The notes: a model not told the origin generated them from the sequence alone. Shown: positions 53,830 to 64,000, counted from the stretch's first letter. The stretch is DNA of 64,000 bases from Viola odorata (GCA_963691705.1 OY829545.1:30119475-30183474), one strand, 5' to 3'. Program-made: numbers and translations.

Positions 53830-56800
53830 TCAAATTCTGGCATGATATAATTTTAATCGAGCAATATTCCAAGAGTTAGGTAAGGGAGTACCGTCAAGCG
53901 TTTCGAGGTGATATGCTCCCTTTCCGATAACACGAGTGACGCGGTACGGGCCCTCCCAGTTTGAGCTAAGTTTCCACATTCGTTGGCCCGCTACTCGTTT
54001 GTCCCTGAGCACGAGGTCTCCCGCCTTGAGCAGCCGCTCCTTAACATGTCTGTTGTGATACCGCGCCATTCTTCTTTTTGAGTGCATTATTTTCAAGAGG
54101 GCTTCCTCGCGGGCCTCAGGCAGCATATCGAGGTTAGCACGTAACCTTTCCTCATTTAACTCCTCCTTGAAATATTCCACCCTTAAGCTTAGGGTGCCAA
54201 TTTCGACTGGCGTTACCGCTTCGGTACCAAAGGCCATCGCAAAGGGCGTTTCCCCGTACTAGTTTTGACGGTCATGCGGTAAGCCCACATTACATAGGGT
54301 AGCTCGTCTGGCCACTTCTTTTTCGACCCCTCAAGATTTTTCTTAATACCGCTCAATATGCTTCGGTTGGTTACCTCCGCCTAGCCATTAGTCTGAGGAT
54401 GCGCCACAGAGGAGAACCTCTGCTCGATTTGGAATTCTTCACATTGTTCTTTAAAGAAGCGGCTGGTAAATTGTGCCCCATTGTCGCTAACTAGCACACG
54501 AGGCCCCCCGAAATGCATGATCACTCGGTGCTTAAAGAAGTCCCATACCTTTTCCGTCGTAATACTGGCTACCGCTTCCGCTTCTGCCCATTTGGTAAAG
54601 TAGTCCACTGCCACAATTACAAATTTCAGTTGAGACCTGGCCTTAGGAAAAGGGCCTAGAATATCGATTCCCCACTTGGCAAAAGGACAAGGTGCCACGA
54701 TCTGAGATATTTCAGTGGCGGGTCGTCGAGGGATTTTGGCAAATTCTTGACATTTATGGCATGACTGCACAAAGTTGTTACAATCCATGCGAATAGTGAG
54801 CCAATAGAATCCTGACCGAAACACCTGCGCGGCCATGGTACCACCCGACACGTGCATGTCGTAGATGCCTTCATGAATTTCGCGTAGGGTATGGAGGCCT
54901 TCTTGTTCCTTTATACATTTTGCGGCAAGGTGCGAGAAACATCTCCGAATTAACTCCCCATCATAATAAGTGCACCTTGCCGCTTGCTTCAGCACTTTTT
55001 TCTTCTCTGCACTGTCGCTGGGCAACTCGTCGTGCTTCAAAAAATTTATCACAGGGACCCTCCAGTCCTTTTCAATCTCCTCCACACATAGCGACAATTG
55101 TTCCTCCATGAAGGACGGTAATGACCTTTCCTCATAGTACACGCCTTCTGGTATGGCAGCCTCCTGATTAGCTGCCGCCTTGGCAAGATTATCCGCCTCT
55201 GTATTGTCCTCCCATGAAATGTGTTCGAAAGTAACACTCACGCCGCTTTGTTCCATTTCTGCCAATTCCCTTTTCACTTTTGAGAGGTATTGCGCCATGA
55301 TCGGTTCTCTAGCTTGGGAATGTCCCAAGACTTGATCAATTATCAATTTGGAGTCCCCTCGTATTCTCAACCGTGGGGCTCCTGCTACCAGGTCGTTTTC
55401 AGTTTTAGCGAAGAGGCTTCTTCCTATTCTAAGCCCCGCCAATAACGCTTCATACTCTGCTGCGTTGTTGGACAATGGTTGTAGGATTCTAATGGCGTGC
55501 CGCACCTACATATTATGTGGTCCGATAATGTATATGCCAGCTCCCGCCAGCTCTTGGTTTTTGGCGCCATCTATATAGATGACCCATATGTCCACGGGGG
55601 CTTCTGAGGGTGGGACCTTTGCATCACTTTCTTTCTTTTCGAGCGGCTCCGCCGCCTTGTCCCCAATAAATGTACACTCGGCGATAAGATTTGCCAAAAC
55701 TTGAGCTTTTACGGATGGCCGGGCTTTGTACTGTAATCCATATTGTTCCAGCTCAATTGACCAAATCAACATCCTTCCCGAGGATTCTGGTTTCCTAAGA
55801 ATTCTTCTCAAAGGCTGATCCGTAAGCACGATGACTGGATGGGCCTGGAAGTACCTGTCCATATTCCGTGTGGACTGTAGCAGGGTGAATGCCACCTTTT
55901 CAATGTGGGTGTATCGCACCTCGGTATCTTTTAACACATGGCTAACAAAGAACACGGGGCGGTGGGCGTGATTATCCTCCCGGACCAAAACGGCACTGAC
56001 CACTTCATCCGCGACGCCGAGGTACAACAATAGGGTGTCGCCCGGTTCCAGTCGTGTTAGTACCAAGTCGGACGACAAGTATGTTTTCAAACCCACGAAC
56101 GCCTCTTCACACTCTTGCGTCCATCCGAAAGAAGCTTTTTTTCGTATGACTTTAAAGAACGGCAAGCACTTCTCGCCCTGCTTAGAGATGAATCGCCCCA
56201 GAGCAATGACGCGATCTGTTAACCTCTGAACCTCCTGAAGGGTTCGCGGCGATACCATATCATGGATAGCCTTAATCTTTGACGGGTTCGGCTGGATGCC
56301 CTTTTGGCTTACCACATACCCCAAGAACTTTCCCGTTTGAAATGCAAACGCGCACTTGCGGGGGTTCAACTTTATCTGGTACTTCCTCAATGTATCAAAC
56401 ACTGCCTGCAAATCCGCCAGATGGTAACTGAAACTTCTGCTCTTGACCAATACATCATCCACGTAAGCTTCTACATTTCTCCCGATTTGCCTTTCGAACA
56501 CTTTGTTGGCCATACGCTGGAAGGTCGCCCCTACATTCTTTAAGCCAAACGGCATTGCCGTGTAGCAGTAGGTGGCCTTCAGAGTTATGAATGCCGTCTT
56601 TTCCTCATCTTCCTTGGCCATAGGAATTTGATGATATCCAGAATTGGCGTCCAGGGAACTCAAATATGCGTACGCTGCCGCTTGATAGACCAACTGATCA
56701 ATCCGATGGAGCGGATAACAGTCCTTAGGACAAGCGTCATTCAAGTTAGTGAAATCAATACATATGCGCCAGTCTCCGTTGGGCTTGTGCACTAAGACGG

Positions 56801-58190
56801 GGTTGGCCAACCAAGTGGGGTATTGAACTTCTCGGATGAATCCTACGTTCATCAGCTTTACTACCTCCTTATCAATCACCGCCGATTTTTCCGCGGAGAA
56901 TGCTCGCCGCTTCTGTTGAACTGGCGTGGCGCGTGGGTCAACATTGAGTCGATGCTCAGCCACTTCCCTAGACACGCCAGGCATGTCCGCCGGTTTCCAC
57001 GAGAACTCTCATTTGCACTTGTTCAACAGCCGGGCTAATTGTGCTCTCTCCTCAAGGGTCAACTTGTCACTGGCCTGGAAGCTCTCCTTATCATTGCCTT
57101 GGACGGGGATGGACACCATCGCATCCACTGGCTGGGTTCGCCTTTCATCCCTTTGCTCATAAGGATCCGCTGCCACACACACATACTGATCACAAATTTT
57201 TTGAATCATGAGTGAATAACACTCGACGGCTAGCTTTTGATCGCCCTTGATCGATACTACCCCTTCCCAAGAGGGGTATTTCATCTTGAGGTGTTTCTGA
57301 GATACCGCCGCCCCAAAACGATTGAGGAATGGCCGCCCTAGAATGGCATTATACGGTAGGATGAGATCCATAACCAAAAACATCAACTCTTCTGATCGTT
57401 TCGAGGTGTCTTCTCTAAAATACACAGGCAGCGTTGTGACTCCAACTACAGGTATAGGGATGCCGTCCACTCCAATAATTTGTTTCTTGCAAGGCGCCAG
57501 TTCACTGGCAGGGCGTTTCATGGGATTATATGCTTCCAAAGAAAATAAGTTCACCGCACTGCCATTATCAATGAGGGTCCTTCGCACGCCATGGCTCCCA
57601 ACAACCGGTGTGACTACTAGCGCGTCATTATGAGGGAAGACAACGCCCTTCTCATCTTCTTCCGAAAAAGATATTACCATCCTGTCCAGCGCATCAATCA
57701 CTCCCTTTTTCGCAGGCTGGCCTTCTCGTTTCCTCTTCTCTCCTGCCACGAGTGTTGCTGGGGTAATCTCATCCAGGAATGATGCGCCCCCAGCGATAAT
57801 GTTAATAATGGGGATGTCCTCATCATACATCATTAGCGCTTCTTTCCCCTTTGCCTCAGAAGTTTCGCTGTTCCCCAGGGGAGGAGGCAATTGACGGTCA
57901 CCTAACGCCCCGTGCGGAGGGTCGCTCTTGGTTTCTTCTCTCATATTAGTGGCGAATTCTCCGAGATAGCCTTCTTCCAACAGGCACTTTATTGCTAACT
58001 TCAATTCCCTGCATGCCTCTGTAGAATGCCCCTTACCTTTATGGAATTTACAAAAAGCGTTTTCCCTTCCTCCTATGACCACCCCTGGCTTCAGAGGGGC
58101 TGGATAGCGGATCGGCAGGTTCCGCTGCTGAATGATGGCTAGGATTTCCGCTCGTGGGAGTGTAAGGGGAGGAAGGTCGGGATCGTACAT
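53830..58190 (-). pseudogene. pol: T2 pol: protease, RT, RNase H, second RNase H, integrase
   Basis: Same domain order as in T1. A CCHC-like remnant (CKFHKGKGHSTEAC), protease (LIDNGSAVN near 57560), RT with SLDANSGYHQI and YVDD (about 56470-56459), degenerate gypsy RNase H (LYLGVADEVVSAVL), a second RNase H (YIDGAKN, EYEALLAGL, RGDSKL, TEADNLAK, all four acidic positions kept), and integrase (HEGIYDMH, CHKCQEFAK, WGIDILGPF, SDNGAQF). The frame is one from 58190 to about 54255 except for stops at 57011-57009 (Gly in T1), 55508-55506 (Glu in T1) and 54383-54381 (Gln in T1). A 1-nt loss near 54255 shifts the last 135 codons. Better preserved than T1 pol. Confidence 0.95.
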
Positions 58191-58217
58191 TCGACCCTTA
58201 GGGGGATCCCCCTGTCG

Positions 58218-59134
58218 CTAAACATTCATACCGCTGCCCCTACCTCTAGAGTAATTGCCCTTCTGGTGATTCGACGCCTTGGGGATGTAATCTTTCCGCT
58301 GGGTGTATTCGTCACCCGGACGGGTGTCGTGGGTCATACTGCCTTGAGCGGTAGGAGCAGGAGGGGCGTTCTGGGGTGCATCCCGTATCCTGTTTCTGTA
58401 TTCCTCTTCTTCCATTCTCGCATAATTGTGAGCCTTCAACCTTAACGTGTCTAAGGTCGTTGGGGGATCCACCATCAGCGTATCTCCCTACCGGCTCCCT
58501 CTCTCCTGCCGTCCCAACGCTCTCTGTATTCATCTATCGGTCGCTCCACTTGGGAGACAGGAATCCGCGGTATCCGCGGTATGTAGTGCTCCTCCTGTCC
58601 GTCTGCCAATTGCGCAAAGCTGAATGGCATGCTTATCGCAGGTGAGGTCAGAGGGATGCTCTCCTGGCGACGAGGCGATACTGGTCGATCAGCGACAATA
58701 GACGGAGTGAAAATAACTCGAGGAGACACACCTGATGTCGCTGCACTAGAAGTGGGGCCTGCGGCCATCCCAATTAAATAGTCCAAGTGGGCACGAAGAG
58801 CTAACATCGAGCTTACCGACGGAGTAGTAGGGCCATCCATCCTAGAACTTACAAGCGGAGGGGCGGAGTGACTGGATCCGCCCATGTGGGAAAACGGGGC
58901 ACCCATTGAGGAAATAAGGGAACCCATTTGCGGAAACGGGCTACCCGTTTGAGAAAATGGGGTGCCCATTTGAGAAAACGAGGTGTCAGCTGTCAGCCCG
59001 AAAAGAAAGTCTGTCTGCGCAGAGGATGTTTCACGTGATGTGACATATGTACTTGACGAAGACGTGGAAAAAAGTTCCCTACGCGCGTGAACCCCACGAG
59101 TGTGAGGGGGTGTGGATTCTGAATCTGAAGCCAT
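58218..59134 (-). pseudogene. gag: T2 gag lacking the capsid core
   Basis: ATG 59134 (MASDSESTPPHTRG), then a FSQMGTPFSQTGSPF-type repeat, the conserved SGVSPRVIFTPSIV stretch and RRPIDEYRERWDGRR. The frame then stops at about 58475. From 58475 to 58218 another frame gives MVDPPTTLDTLRLKAHNYAR, the part just after the capsid core. Compared with T1 and T4 about 210 codons are missing, including ESYDGTKDP and ARLWFEGLP. This is an internal deletion and not simple decay. Confidence 0.88.
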
Positions 59135-59198
59135 GATCCTTCGACTCTCAGAAAGAACAGAGCTTGGTTCCTAAGGAAAACTCACTTAATTAACCAAA

Positions 59199-59217
59199 GC
59201 TCTCAATGAAAGCACCA
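59199..59217 (-). promoter_or_regulatory. T2 primer-binding site
   Basis: On the minus strand TGGTGCTTTCATTGAGAGC, two bases after the 5' LTR end, identical to T1 and T4. Confidence 0.88.
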
Positions 59218-59219
59218 CT

Positions 59220-59751
59220 TGATAAGAGTCCGGGGGATACTGAGCAGGATCGGCTTGATCTGGGCTGGTCGGGAACACTGTACTGGGGTCTTCGTCACCT
59301 ACAAAGCGCCGGAGGGGGTCTCCGGCGTAAACACTCCGATGCCAAAGTCAGTGCAGGTAGTCAAAATGACAGGGGTTCAGTACGCTATCTTAGGCTTACC
59401 CTCTTGTCTGAAAATGTGGGGGTATTTATAGGCAAAGGAAGGAGTGTACCGACAGGGGGTGGGAGTGGTCCCTGGCAGGTGTCGCTAGGGTGATATATGC
59501 CACTGGGGTGGCCTTGAGTGACGTCATACGCGATAACATCATGCGGAGTGACGTCAGGGATGACCTGGGATGGGATGCCGCCGTGCGGATGCCGCATGAG
59601 AACCCCCCGCTGATGTCGACCATCGCAGGGTCGGTCGCCAGGCTAAGGGCGGTATGAACAGGGCCTCGTCTCCCGCGGTGGGTATAGTATGCTGGCCGGG
59701 TCACCCAGCGGGGTAGTGGAGATGCCGCTTCTGTGGTATCGATAGTTATCA
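59220..59751 (-). repeat. T2 5' LTR (532 bp)
   Basis: Minus strand TGATAACTATCGATACC...CCGGACTCTTATCA. The TATA box is at 59430-59423 (CTATAAATACCCCC). It includes GCGCCGGAGG..CTCCGGCG, an inverted repeat lost from the 3' LTR, and a TGACGTCA cluster at about 59517-59565. Confidence 0.95.
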
Positions 59752-59756
59752 CCACC
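59752..59756. repeat. Right target-site duplication of T2
   Basis: CCACC, identical to 43621-43625. Confidence 0.9.
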
Positions 59757-60440
59757 CATCAGGTTGATTTAAGTAACATTCGCCAGCGCGGGTTCCCAGC
59801 ATTAGGAGGCGACAGCTCCCTAGCGATATCCGCCTATCTGGCAGGACATCTGTTGTCGGTTAAGGAGGAGGAGCAGGCCTTCCTCTCCATTGCCGAACGT
59901 GAGCAACTGCAGCAGATAAGGACCCTACTATTCTCTAGCTTTCAGGATTTTCATTACTGGTCCAGGAATGTGACGAAACGAATGAGCTCTCTCCACTCTT
60001 CCTCCCAGGAATGGCGCAACGCTAATCACCAGCTCTTGAAAGAAGTTAACAAGTACCAAGGGGAACTTAATAAAACTCAGGAAGAGCTGAGGAAGTATGT
60101 TGAAGAGCGACAATGTGCGGAAGCCAGTTTAGCAGTTACGAGAAAGGAGCTGGAAGAGGCCAGAGGACGCGAGGCCATAAGGGATGCCGCCCTTCAAGCG
60201 GAGCAGGGTAAGAATTCCTCGCTTATGGAAGAAACGGCAGACAAATGTAAATGGTTTCTGGAACAAATTGCGGGCCTCATGGCCGACTGCTTCATTGAGC
60301 GTCATGGCCACAATCAGTTCGACGCTGATGCCATCATCCGCCTCTTCAAGTAGAAGTCTGGGTTCCTCATGGAAGAGGGCTATCGCCAAGCGAAGAGGCC
60401 ACGGCATGACGAGGGGGATGACAGCTTGCCCAGGCCATAA
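59757..60440 (+). pseudogene. T3 accessory gene Z2, 3' part (after the T2 insertion)
   Basis: This continues exon 3 in the same phase as the left half ends, after removing one target duplication. It holds QVDLSNIRQRGFPALGG, a long coiled coil (YQGELNKTQEELRKYVEER), the conserved WFLEQIAGLMADCF tail with a TAG at 60351 (Gln in T2), and ends DSLPRP at TAA 60438. The match to T2 50740-51421 is close throughout. Confidence 0.88.
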
Positions 60441-61196
60441 ATGTTACTTCTCTTTTTTGTCCATCGAGCGCCCTCACTTCTTTGCCCTTTTTGTGTTTTT
60501 GGGGCCTTTTGCTTAAACAAGTCTCCCCTCTTGTATAAACAGTTTGCACGATTTGCCATCATTTTACTTTATCAATGATCTTTCTCAATTTGCTTCCGTT
60601 AGCCCTTCTTTCAAAACTTGTTGCCACCGTTGAACTGATGTTGCCTGCGCCTTCGAACCTCCATTGCGGAGTCGCAACACGCAATGTCGTCAAGCGTTTC
60701 TCTCCGCGTGATAGGGTAGATCTAATCTTCACCATTATCTCGTACCGTGTTTAAGACAACGGGATCTCCCCTTTGGACGCTCTGCCTTTCCGCAGCGTCA
60801 TTATTTTCTCAAGTGCTTCATCACTTTCACGCTTTACTAAAGTTTCTGGACATTTTTACTTATAACTTTCGTTAGTAGCGACATATTCCAAAAATTCTTA
60901 GTTACCTTGGGTCATTGTCGTGCGTGCTCCCCACTCACTTAGCGCGATCCCTCCGAGATGTCGCTTGTGCCGATTTTTCTGCACATTTTCACTTATCATT
61001 TACATTAGTAGCGACATCTGCTAAAATATCTTGATTACCTTGGGGTGTGGCTGCGTATTTCTCCAAATCACTTGGCGCGATCTCCCCCGATGTCGCTCAT
61101 GTCACGTACTCATCCAGCCAAACTTCACCGGGTTTGTCCCTTCCGGTTACTAGCTGGGGTACCGTGACTTCTCACATTTCCTCAATCGGCCGGGAA
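60441..61196. repeat. Spacer after T3 Z2 with a tandem duplication
   Basis: Counterpart of 51422-52178 in T2, with the duplicated stretch at about 60840-61100. The small ORF at 61047-61247 is not conserved in T2 and is not called. Confidence 0.65.
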
Positions 61197-61467
61197 GTGC
61201 CACCTCTCAGTGCGCCGCCTGATCAGGGCCGGCTATCACGAGGATAGGACTTTTCACTTCCTCAGCGTTGTCCTCGCACCTCGGAACGTGCCCCTTCTTA
61301 ACGAGGTGCCTATGTTAGCGCTACCATCGTAAGGATAGGATTTTCACTTGCGAGGTGGAGTTTTTATCTTCCCTAGGGTCGTGCCTCACTTAATGATCAT
61401 CCGTCTATGTGAGCACGGGCTGTCACAAGGGTAGGACTTTACACCCCTAGGGGAGTCGGGGCGTGCC
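61197..61467. repeat. Spaced repeats in T3, cut by T4
   Basis: Counterpart of 52179-52450 in T2. The third unit ends at GGGGAGTCGGGGCGTGCC, where T2 continues CTCTCTGGG, but here the T4 LTR starts. Confidence 0.82.
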
Positions 61468-62054
61468 TGATAACCATTAAGGCAATCCTAAGGGCATTTC
61501 TGTAATTATGACCCCTACCGAAGAGGGAGTCCCACGAGCCTTGTCGGACATCTAAGCTATCGCTACCAGACCTTGAAGCGTTTACTAGGATGGTCGACAT
61601 CAGCGGGGGGGGAGGTCTCACGCATCTCTTAACGCATGGCACCATCCCATCCCAGGGACCTATAGAGCTATCGCCCCCGATATCATCGTAGGTATCGCCC
61701 CCAGTACCCTCCTCGGAGACATCAACCTTGACGTTACCTCAGATATCGCTGATGATGTCGGGTTCAGGTATCGCCCGTAATGTCATCAGGAGCGACGTCT
61801 CACCTGGATATCGCCCTTACGTCCAGCTATCGCCTCCAGTGGCCTACAAATACCCCTTAATGTAAAACATCAAGTAAGCCAGAATTCACTTACTAGAACC
61901 GCTGCTATTTTTGAACCACTTACTGACTTAAGCATCGGAGTGTCTACGTCGGAGCCCCCCCTCCGGCGCCTTGCAGGTGTGTTCGACGGCAACTACAACA
62001 ACTCCGACCAACGGAAGTCACCATTCTGATCGTATAAGAGATAAAATCTTAACA
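61468..62054 (+). repeat. T4 5' LTR (587 bp)
   Basis: Starts TGATAACCATTAAGG, ends ATCTTAACA. U3 (61551-61830) has at least eight TATCGCC or TATCGCT words. A weak TATA-like CTACAAATACCCC is at about 61844. GACTTAAGCATCGGAGTGT near the end is shared with the T1 LTR. Confidence 0.9.
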
Positions 62055-62057
62055 AAT

Positions 62058-62076
62058 TGGTGCTTTCATTGAGAGC
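62058..62076 (+). promoter_or_regulatory. T4 primer-binding site
   Basis: TGGTGCTTTCATTGAGAGC, identical to T1 and T2, after spacer AAT. Confidence 0.88.
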
Positions 62077-62190
62077 CTTAGTGTATTAAGTGAGCATCCT
62101 TCTGAGTCGGAGCGGACGCGAGCCCCATCTTCTAATGTTCCTTTCTCGATTCGTAGACAATTATTCCCTTTTCCTACTGCTGATCTTTCT

Positions 62191-63765
62191 GTGACAGCAC
62201 AACAAATCAGTTCAGAATCTCTAAATCCTTTGATCAGGTCTGCAGGGGAAGTCCTTTCCTCGCAAGCGACCGTTTCGTTGTCCCAAATGGCGGGATCCAG
62301 TTTCTCTACTCCTGCTTCAAGGGAATTTATGTTAAATAGTACAGAACACCCTTTTGCGAGTGAAATAGCGGCCCTTCATTCTCGGTTGGACTATTTGACT
62401 GAAATGGCTGCCAGAATGACACCTGAAATCTCCGGATCGAGTGTTCCTCCCCGTGTCATGTTCACGTCGTCTATTGTCACCGAGCGGCCCTTGTCACCGT
62501 CATTACAGGGAAATCTCCGGTCAACTTTATCCATAGCTGATCCCCCGATTAATTTTGTGCAGCTCACTCAAGGGCGAGTGGAGCCTTATGTGCCGCAAGT
62601 GCCCCTAGGTCCCATCCCTCTGGAGGATCGGCACCTAGAAGAGGCTAGAAACTGTTGGGACGGTCGAAGGGAAGGAGCGAATAGGGATTTGTCTCCTGAG
62701 CGCACTGAAAGATCCAGCAGTAGGAGATATCGAACTCGCTCGCCCAGAAGCCACAGTCGGTCTCCTAGGCGACATCCCACGCCAGATCCACGGAATCGGA
62801 GGCGTCCTGCGGAAATGTCTCCCCCACGCCAGGAGCGTGAAATTCTTGATGACACATCAGGTCATCCATTTAGCTGTCGTATAAGACGCCATAAGGTCAG
62901 TCGACATGTGAAGCTTCCCATTGAGAGTTATGACGGCACCAGAGATCCCATTTCACACATCAATAAGGTGAAGGATTTTGTGCAGTTTCAGACGCACAGT
63001 GATGCGGCGTTATGCCAAATATTTGTTATGACATTATCAGGAGTCGCGCGCCTCTGGTTCGAGGGCCTTCCCGGCGGATCTATTAGAAATTTCGCACAGT
63101 TGGAATCCAAGTTCCGGAGCCATTTCAGCACAGCGATTCCAATCAGGAAATCTGCCGCCGCGTTATTTGATTTACGTCGAAGGCCTCAGGAAACTCTGAA
63201 GGAATTTCTTAGTCGATTTGATCTAGAAATGTCATTAACGTCGGGCGTTACCATTGATTTTGCTATAGAAGCCTTGAAGAGGAACTGCCGTTATAGAAAT
63301 TTGAGAGATGCACTAATGGTGGACCCTCCAGCGACTCTGGACGCTTTAAGACTTAAAGCCCATAATTACGCTAAAATGGAAGAAGAGGAAAACAGAGATA
63401 GAACCTATGGCATGCCACCTGAGGCACCTCTGATTCTAAACGCTCCTGCAAATACCATTCTTGATGACCGCCTCACCGACGAGTATGCTCGGCGAAAAGA
63501 TCATATTCCCAAAACCTCCAGTGGGCGGAAAGGTAACACTTCAAAGGGAAAGCCTGGCAGTTCCCCATCTCAACGCCAAAGAGATTCTTCTAAAGGTCAG
63601 GCATACGATCCTGATTTCCCTTCCCTTAATCTACCAAGGGCAGAGATTTTAGCGATAATGGAACAGCGAAACCTTCCCATCCGGTACCCTGCGCCCGTAA
63701 AGCCCGGAGTACTTCTAAGGAGAAGAGAAAACGCTTATTGTAAGTTCCACAAAGCTAGGGGCATT
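62191..63765 (+). CDS. gag: T4 gag
   Basis: Open from before 62191 to a 1-nt slip near 63765. The frame is open upstream to the primer site and shows the family N-terminus (RRQLFPFPTADLSV), but the Met used by T1 and T2 is missing, so the start is not known. In order: a Ser/Pro-rich N-terminus, VPPRVMFTSSIVTERP, an Arg/Ser-rich stretch (SPRSHSRSPRRHP, near 62740), and the capsid core from about 62910 to 63390 (ESYDGTRDPISHINKVK, ARLWFEGLPGGS). After that comes the linker into pol (SLNLPRAEILAIMEQRN), continuous with gag here, which suggests gag and pol are one frame in this family. The core is intact, unlike in T2. Confidence 0.85.
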
Positions 63766-64000
63766 CTACAGAAGTATGCAGGGACTTAAAATCAGCAATA
63801 GAACGTTTGGTGGAAGAAGGTTACTTGGGAGAATTCGCAACCAAAGTAAGAGAAGACACCATAAATAATCCCACGAAAAGGGTCATAGATGACCGACAAG
63901 TATCCCCTCGCGTCCCACAAAAGGATAATGCTCTCGGAGGAAGAGGTGAGGAAACTTTCGCAGTTGATGACAAGGGCTTCCCTATGATTAACATCATAGC
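63766..64000 (+). pseudogene. pol: T4 pol, N-terminal start (frameshifted from gag)
   Basis: The frame ahead of the slip ends at 63789. One base is missing near 63763-63768, and the other frame reads HSTEVCRDLKSAIERLVEEG, matching T1 (KGHSTDVCRELKLAIERL) and T2. It is open to the window end with PMINII, the segment before the protease. Only about 78 codons are visible. Confidence 0.75.

Larger units (their letters stand above)
43626..59751 (-). mobile_element. T2: complete Tat-type element on the minus strand, nested in T3 Z2
   Basis: LTRs at both ends (59220-59751 as 5' LTR, 43626-44102 as 3' LTR) start and end TGATAA...TTATCA and are flanked by CCACC on both sides. The interior holds primer site, gag, pol, minisatellite, spaced repeats, and antisense genes Z2, Z1, Y and X. 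The uninterrupted version of the target site can be seen in T2's own Z2 at 50730-50750, which proves the insertion point. Gag lacks its capsid core, so this copy could not make particles alone. Confidence 0.96.
36455..64000 (-). mobile_element. T3: Tat-type element on the minus strand, inserted in A3 gag and interrupted by T2 and T4
   Basis: The 3' LTR is at 36455-37106. Accessory genes X, Y, Z1 and Z2 follow on the plus strand (antisense to the element) to 60440, then the repeat zone to 61467. T2 splits Z2 at 43625/59757. T4 enters at 61468. The T3 pol, gag and 5' LTR would lie to the right of the window. Accessory sequences are close to those of T2 (same family). Confidence 0.88.
61468..64000 (+). 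mobile_element. T4: Tat-type element, plus strand, inserted in T3, continues past window
   Basis: LTR 61468-62054, primer site, gag and the start of pol. The LTR sequence differs from T2/T3 and T1 except for a U5 part shared with T1 (CTTAAGCATCGGAGTGT). The left flank is GTGCC, the likely target duplication; the right one is outside the window. Confidence 0.9.

Noticed and set aside
53326..53879. Plus-strand ORFs made of RPCPTAC repeats
   Set aside because: They are read through the minisatellite only, change length with unit number, and have no start context or homologue in T1.
1..64000. tRNA or rRNA genes
   Set aside because: The only tRNA-like matches are primer-binding sites of 17-19 bases next to LTRs.

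Overview
The window looks like intergenic heterochromatin from a flowering-plant nuclear genome. I see no convincing host gene, rRNA, tRNA or CRISPR array. Nearly every base can be assigned to LTR retrotransposons, many of them nested or rearranged. The evidence for a plant is the element types: Ty3/gypsy elements of the Tat kind, with a second plant-type RNase H and antisense accessory genes; Athila-like Ty3/gypsy elements with a tRNA-Asp primer site; a chromovirus-like LTR; and a Ty1/copia remnant. Species cannot be read from the sequence.

Layout. T1 (1-14020, plus) is a Tat-type element whose 5' LTR is cut by the window edge: LTR, primer site, gag, pol, six spaced 67-bp repeats, a block of antisense accessory genes on the minus strand, then the 3' LTR. 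Next come an unassigned stretch (14021-14784), a 2.4-kb chromovirus-like LTR (14785-17185) and a copia pol remnant broken at both ends (17186-19007). 19008-36454 is an Athila-like complex: A1 has an inverted, truncated LTR at its 5' side, a stop-ridden gag-pol and a normal 3' LTR (27351-28886). An inverted segment with a shortened LTR follows (28887-30389), then the 3' half of a second copy (A2, 30390-33949), one shared LTR (33950-35487), and the start of a third copy (A3) with an open gag. A3 gag is interrupted at 36454/36455 by T3, a minus-strand Tat element running past the window end. T3 is interrupted twice: by T2 (43626-59751, minus, complete, with 5-bp target duplication CCACC) inside one of its accessory genes, and by T4 (from 61468, plus) in its repeat region. 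The nesting is therefore A3 > T3 > (T2, T4).

Gene logic. T1, T2 and T3 share an accessory block between pol and the 3' LTR, transcribed against gag-pol. It holds four genes in fixed order, named here X (about 128 codons), Y (about 162 codons), Z1 and Z2. Z1 and Z2 are related: an N-terminal domain resembling the 'putative gypsy type transposon domain' (Pfam Transposase_28), a variable Ser/Pro-rich middle and a C-terminal coiled coil. Both are split by short introns whose splice sites are conserved between copies. X and Y have well-placed TATA boxes, and Z1 and Z2 have TATA-like sequences. The gag-pol and accessory transcripts converge on a repeat-rich zone that carries a motif conserved between the divergent elements.

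Most coding regions are broken by stops, often C-to-T changes at Gln codons, or by frameshifts. Open exceptions are Y of T2, the visible A3 gag, and most of T4 gag. The most unexpected pattern is a dispersed 22-nt inverted-repeat word, CTTGGCC-N8-GGCCAAG, found about 24 times across gag, pol, 3' region and LTR of the Athila-like copies.
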